A program made the translations under genes and the position numbers. Below, in pieces: positions 7,526 to 7,956 of a stretch of 7,956 nucleotides of DNA (within the stretch, counting starts at the first letter, position 1; every line of letters starts with the position of its first letter). A model generated the notes under the pieces. The model was given only the letters and a program-made list of their open reading frames with translations. It did no database searches and was not told the origin of the DNA. The stretch comes from Brachyspira catarrhinii (GTDB taxonomy: Bacteria > Spirochaetota > Brachyspiria > Brachyspirales > Brachyspiraceae): NCBI RefSeq assembly GCF_005518285.1, contig NZ_SJDU01000074.1, positions 1 through 7,956 of the forward strand, read 5' to 3'.

Positions 7526-7956
7526 TTACAAATTTTTATCTAAAAATTTTTCGGATATCAAAACGTCTTTTCTAAGAACGGCTTCTTTATCCGAATTTCT
7601 TTTTTCTTTAAGTTTTTTTGAAAGCTCTTTATCGTTAATAGCTAAAATTTCAATCGAAAGCAAAGCGGCGTTTATTCCTCCATTTATCGCAACAGTGGCT
7701 ACGGGAATTCCCGAAGGCATTTGAACTGTCGATAAAAGAGCGTCAATTCCTTCCAAATTTTGAGATTTGCAAGGAATTCCTATTACGGGGATTGTCGTAT
7801 TTGCAGCAATTATTCCCGCAAGATGAGCCGCCATTCCCGCGGCCGCTATTATTACTCCAAAATTTTTATCTTCCGCATTCTTTGAAAATTCAATAGCTTT
7901 TTCGGGAGTTCTATGAGCGGAATATACATGAACCTCGAATGGAACGGAAAATTCTT
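7526..7956 (-). CDS. purE: N5-carboxyaminoimidazole ribonucleotide mutase, 5' end cut by window edge
   Basis: The frame is open through the right edge, so the true start lies outside; 142 codons plus TAA are visible and I estimate about 30 residues are missing, including the N-terminal MGSxSD loop. The visible part starts EFSVPFEVHVYSAHRTPEKA. SAHRTPE carries the conserved His, and the Arg after it is, to my knowledge, typical of class I PurE (N5-CAIR to CAIR) rather than class II AIR carboxylases, which have SAHK. Further matches are VIIAAAGMAAHLAGIIAANT, PVIGIPCKS and VQMPSGIPVATVAING, the latter reading like clostridial PurE. An ATG exists at 7832-7834, but it lies inside the conserved GMAAHLAG stretch and is not the start. 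The C-terminal tail is charged and unremarkable. Class I enzymes need PurK to make N5-CAIR; purC, not purK, follows here. Confidence 0.95.
   Translation of the reverse strand, partial: EFSVPFEVHVYSAHRTPEKAIEFSKNAEDKNFGVIIAAAGMAAHLAGIIAANTTIPVIGIPCKSQNLEGIDALLSTVQMPSGIPVATVAINGGINAALLSIEILAINDKELSKKLKEKRNSDKEAVLRKDVLISEKFLDKNL

Overview
The window is a tightly packed, AT-rich stretch of de novo purine biosynthesis genes. All of them lie on the minus strand, so transcription runs from the right edge to the left edge. In transcription order the genes are purE (5' end cut off by the window), purC, purF, purM, purN, a stand-alone IMP cyclohydrolase (purO-type), a stand-alone AICAR transformylase (the PurH formyltransferase half only), purD, and the first 98 codons of a long-type purL (cut off at the left edge). 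Gaps are mostly 1 to 52 bases, with no terminator-like hairpin between any pair, so this reads as one operon. Its promoter and any purine-responsive control would lie upstream of purE, outside the window.

The genes cover most of the path from PRPP to IMP: PurF (step 1), PurD (2), PurN (3), PurL (4, partial), PurM (5), PurE (6, partial), PurC (7), the AICAR transformylase (9) and the IMP cyclohydrolase (10). No PurB (step 8) or PurK is seen. The last two steps are normally done by the bifunctional PurH. Here they are split between two adjacent proteins, an arrangement I associate with some Clostridia (Lachnospiraceae-like).

The main anomaly is in the IMP cyclohydrolase gene. It starts with TTG one base after the purN stop, with its Shine-Dalgarno inside the end of purN. 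Its frame meets a TGA at 2983-2985 and then continues in the same frame for 33 sensible, family-like codons to a second TGA at 2881-2883. The first TGA sits where I recall the family having Trp. Every other Trp codon I checked in the window (five) is TGG. The likeliest reading is a recent nonsense mutation or a sequence error. Readthrough or recoding is a less likely alternative. If the truncation is real and inactivating, it would hit the final step of IMP synthesis unless another cyclohydrolase exists.

Organism: low-GC, probably an anaerobic bacterium. Gene order, split PurH, Bacillus-type [4Fe-4S] PurF and long PurL are all clostridial in character. A spirochaete such as Brachyspira carrying a clostridial-type locus would fit as well; the sequence alone does not settle this. 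I found no RNA genes, mobile elements, CRISPR arrays or undescribed multi-gene system. No gene-free stretch exceeds 300 bases; the longest, after the first TGA, is 142 bases and is mostly the cut-off tail of the cyclohydrolase.
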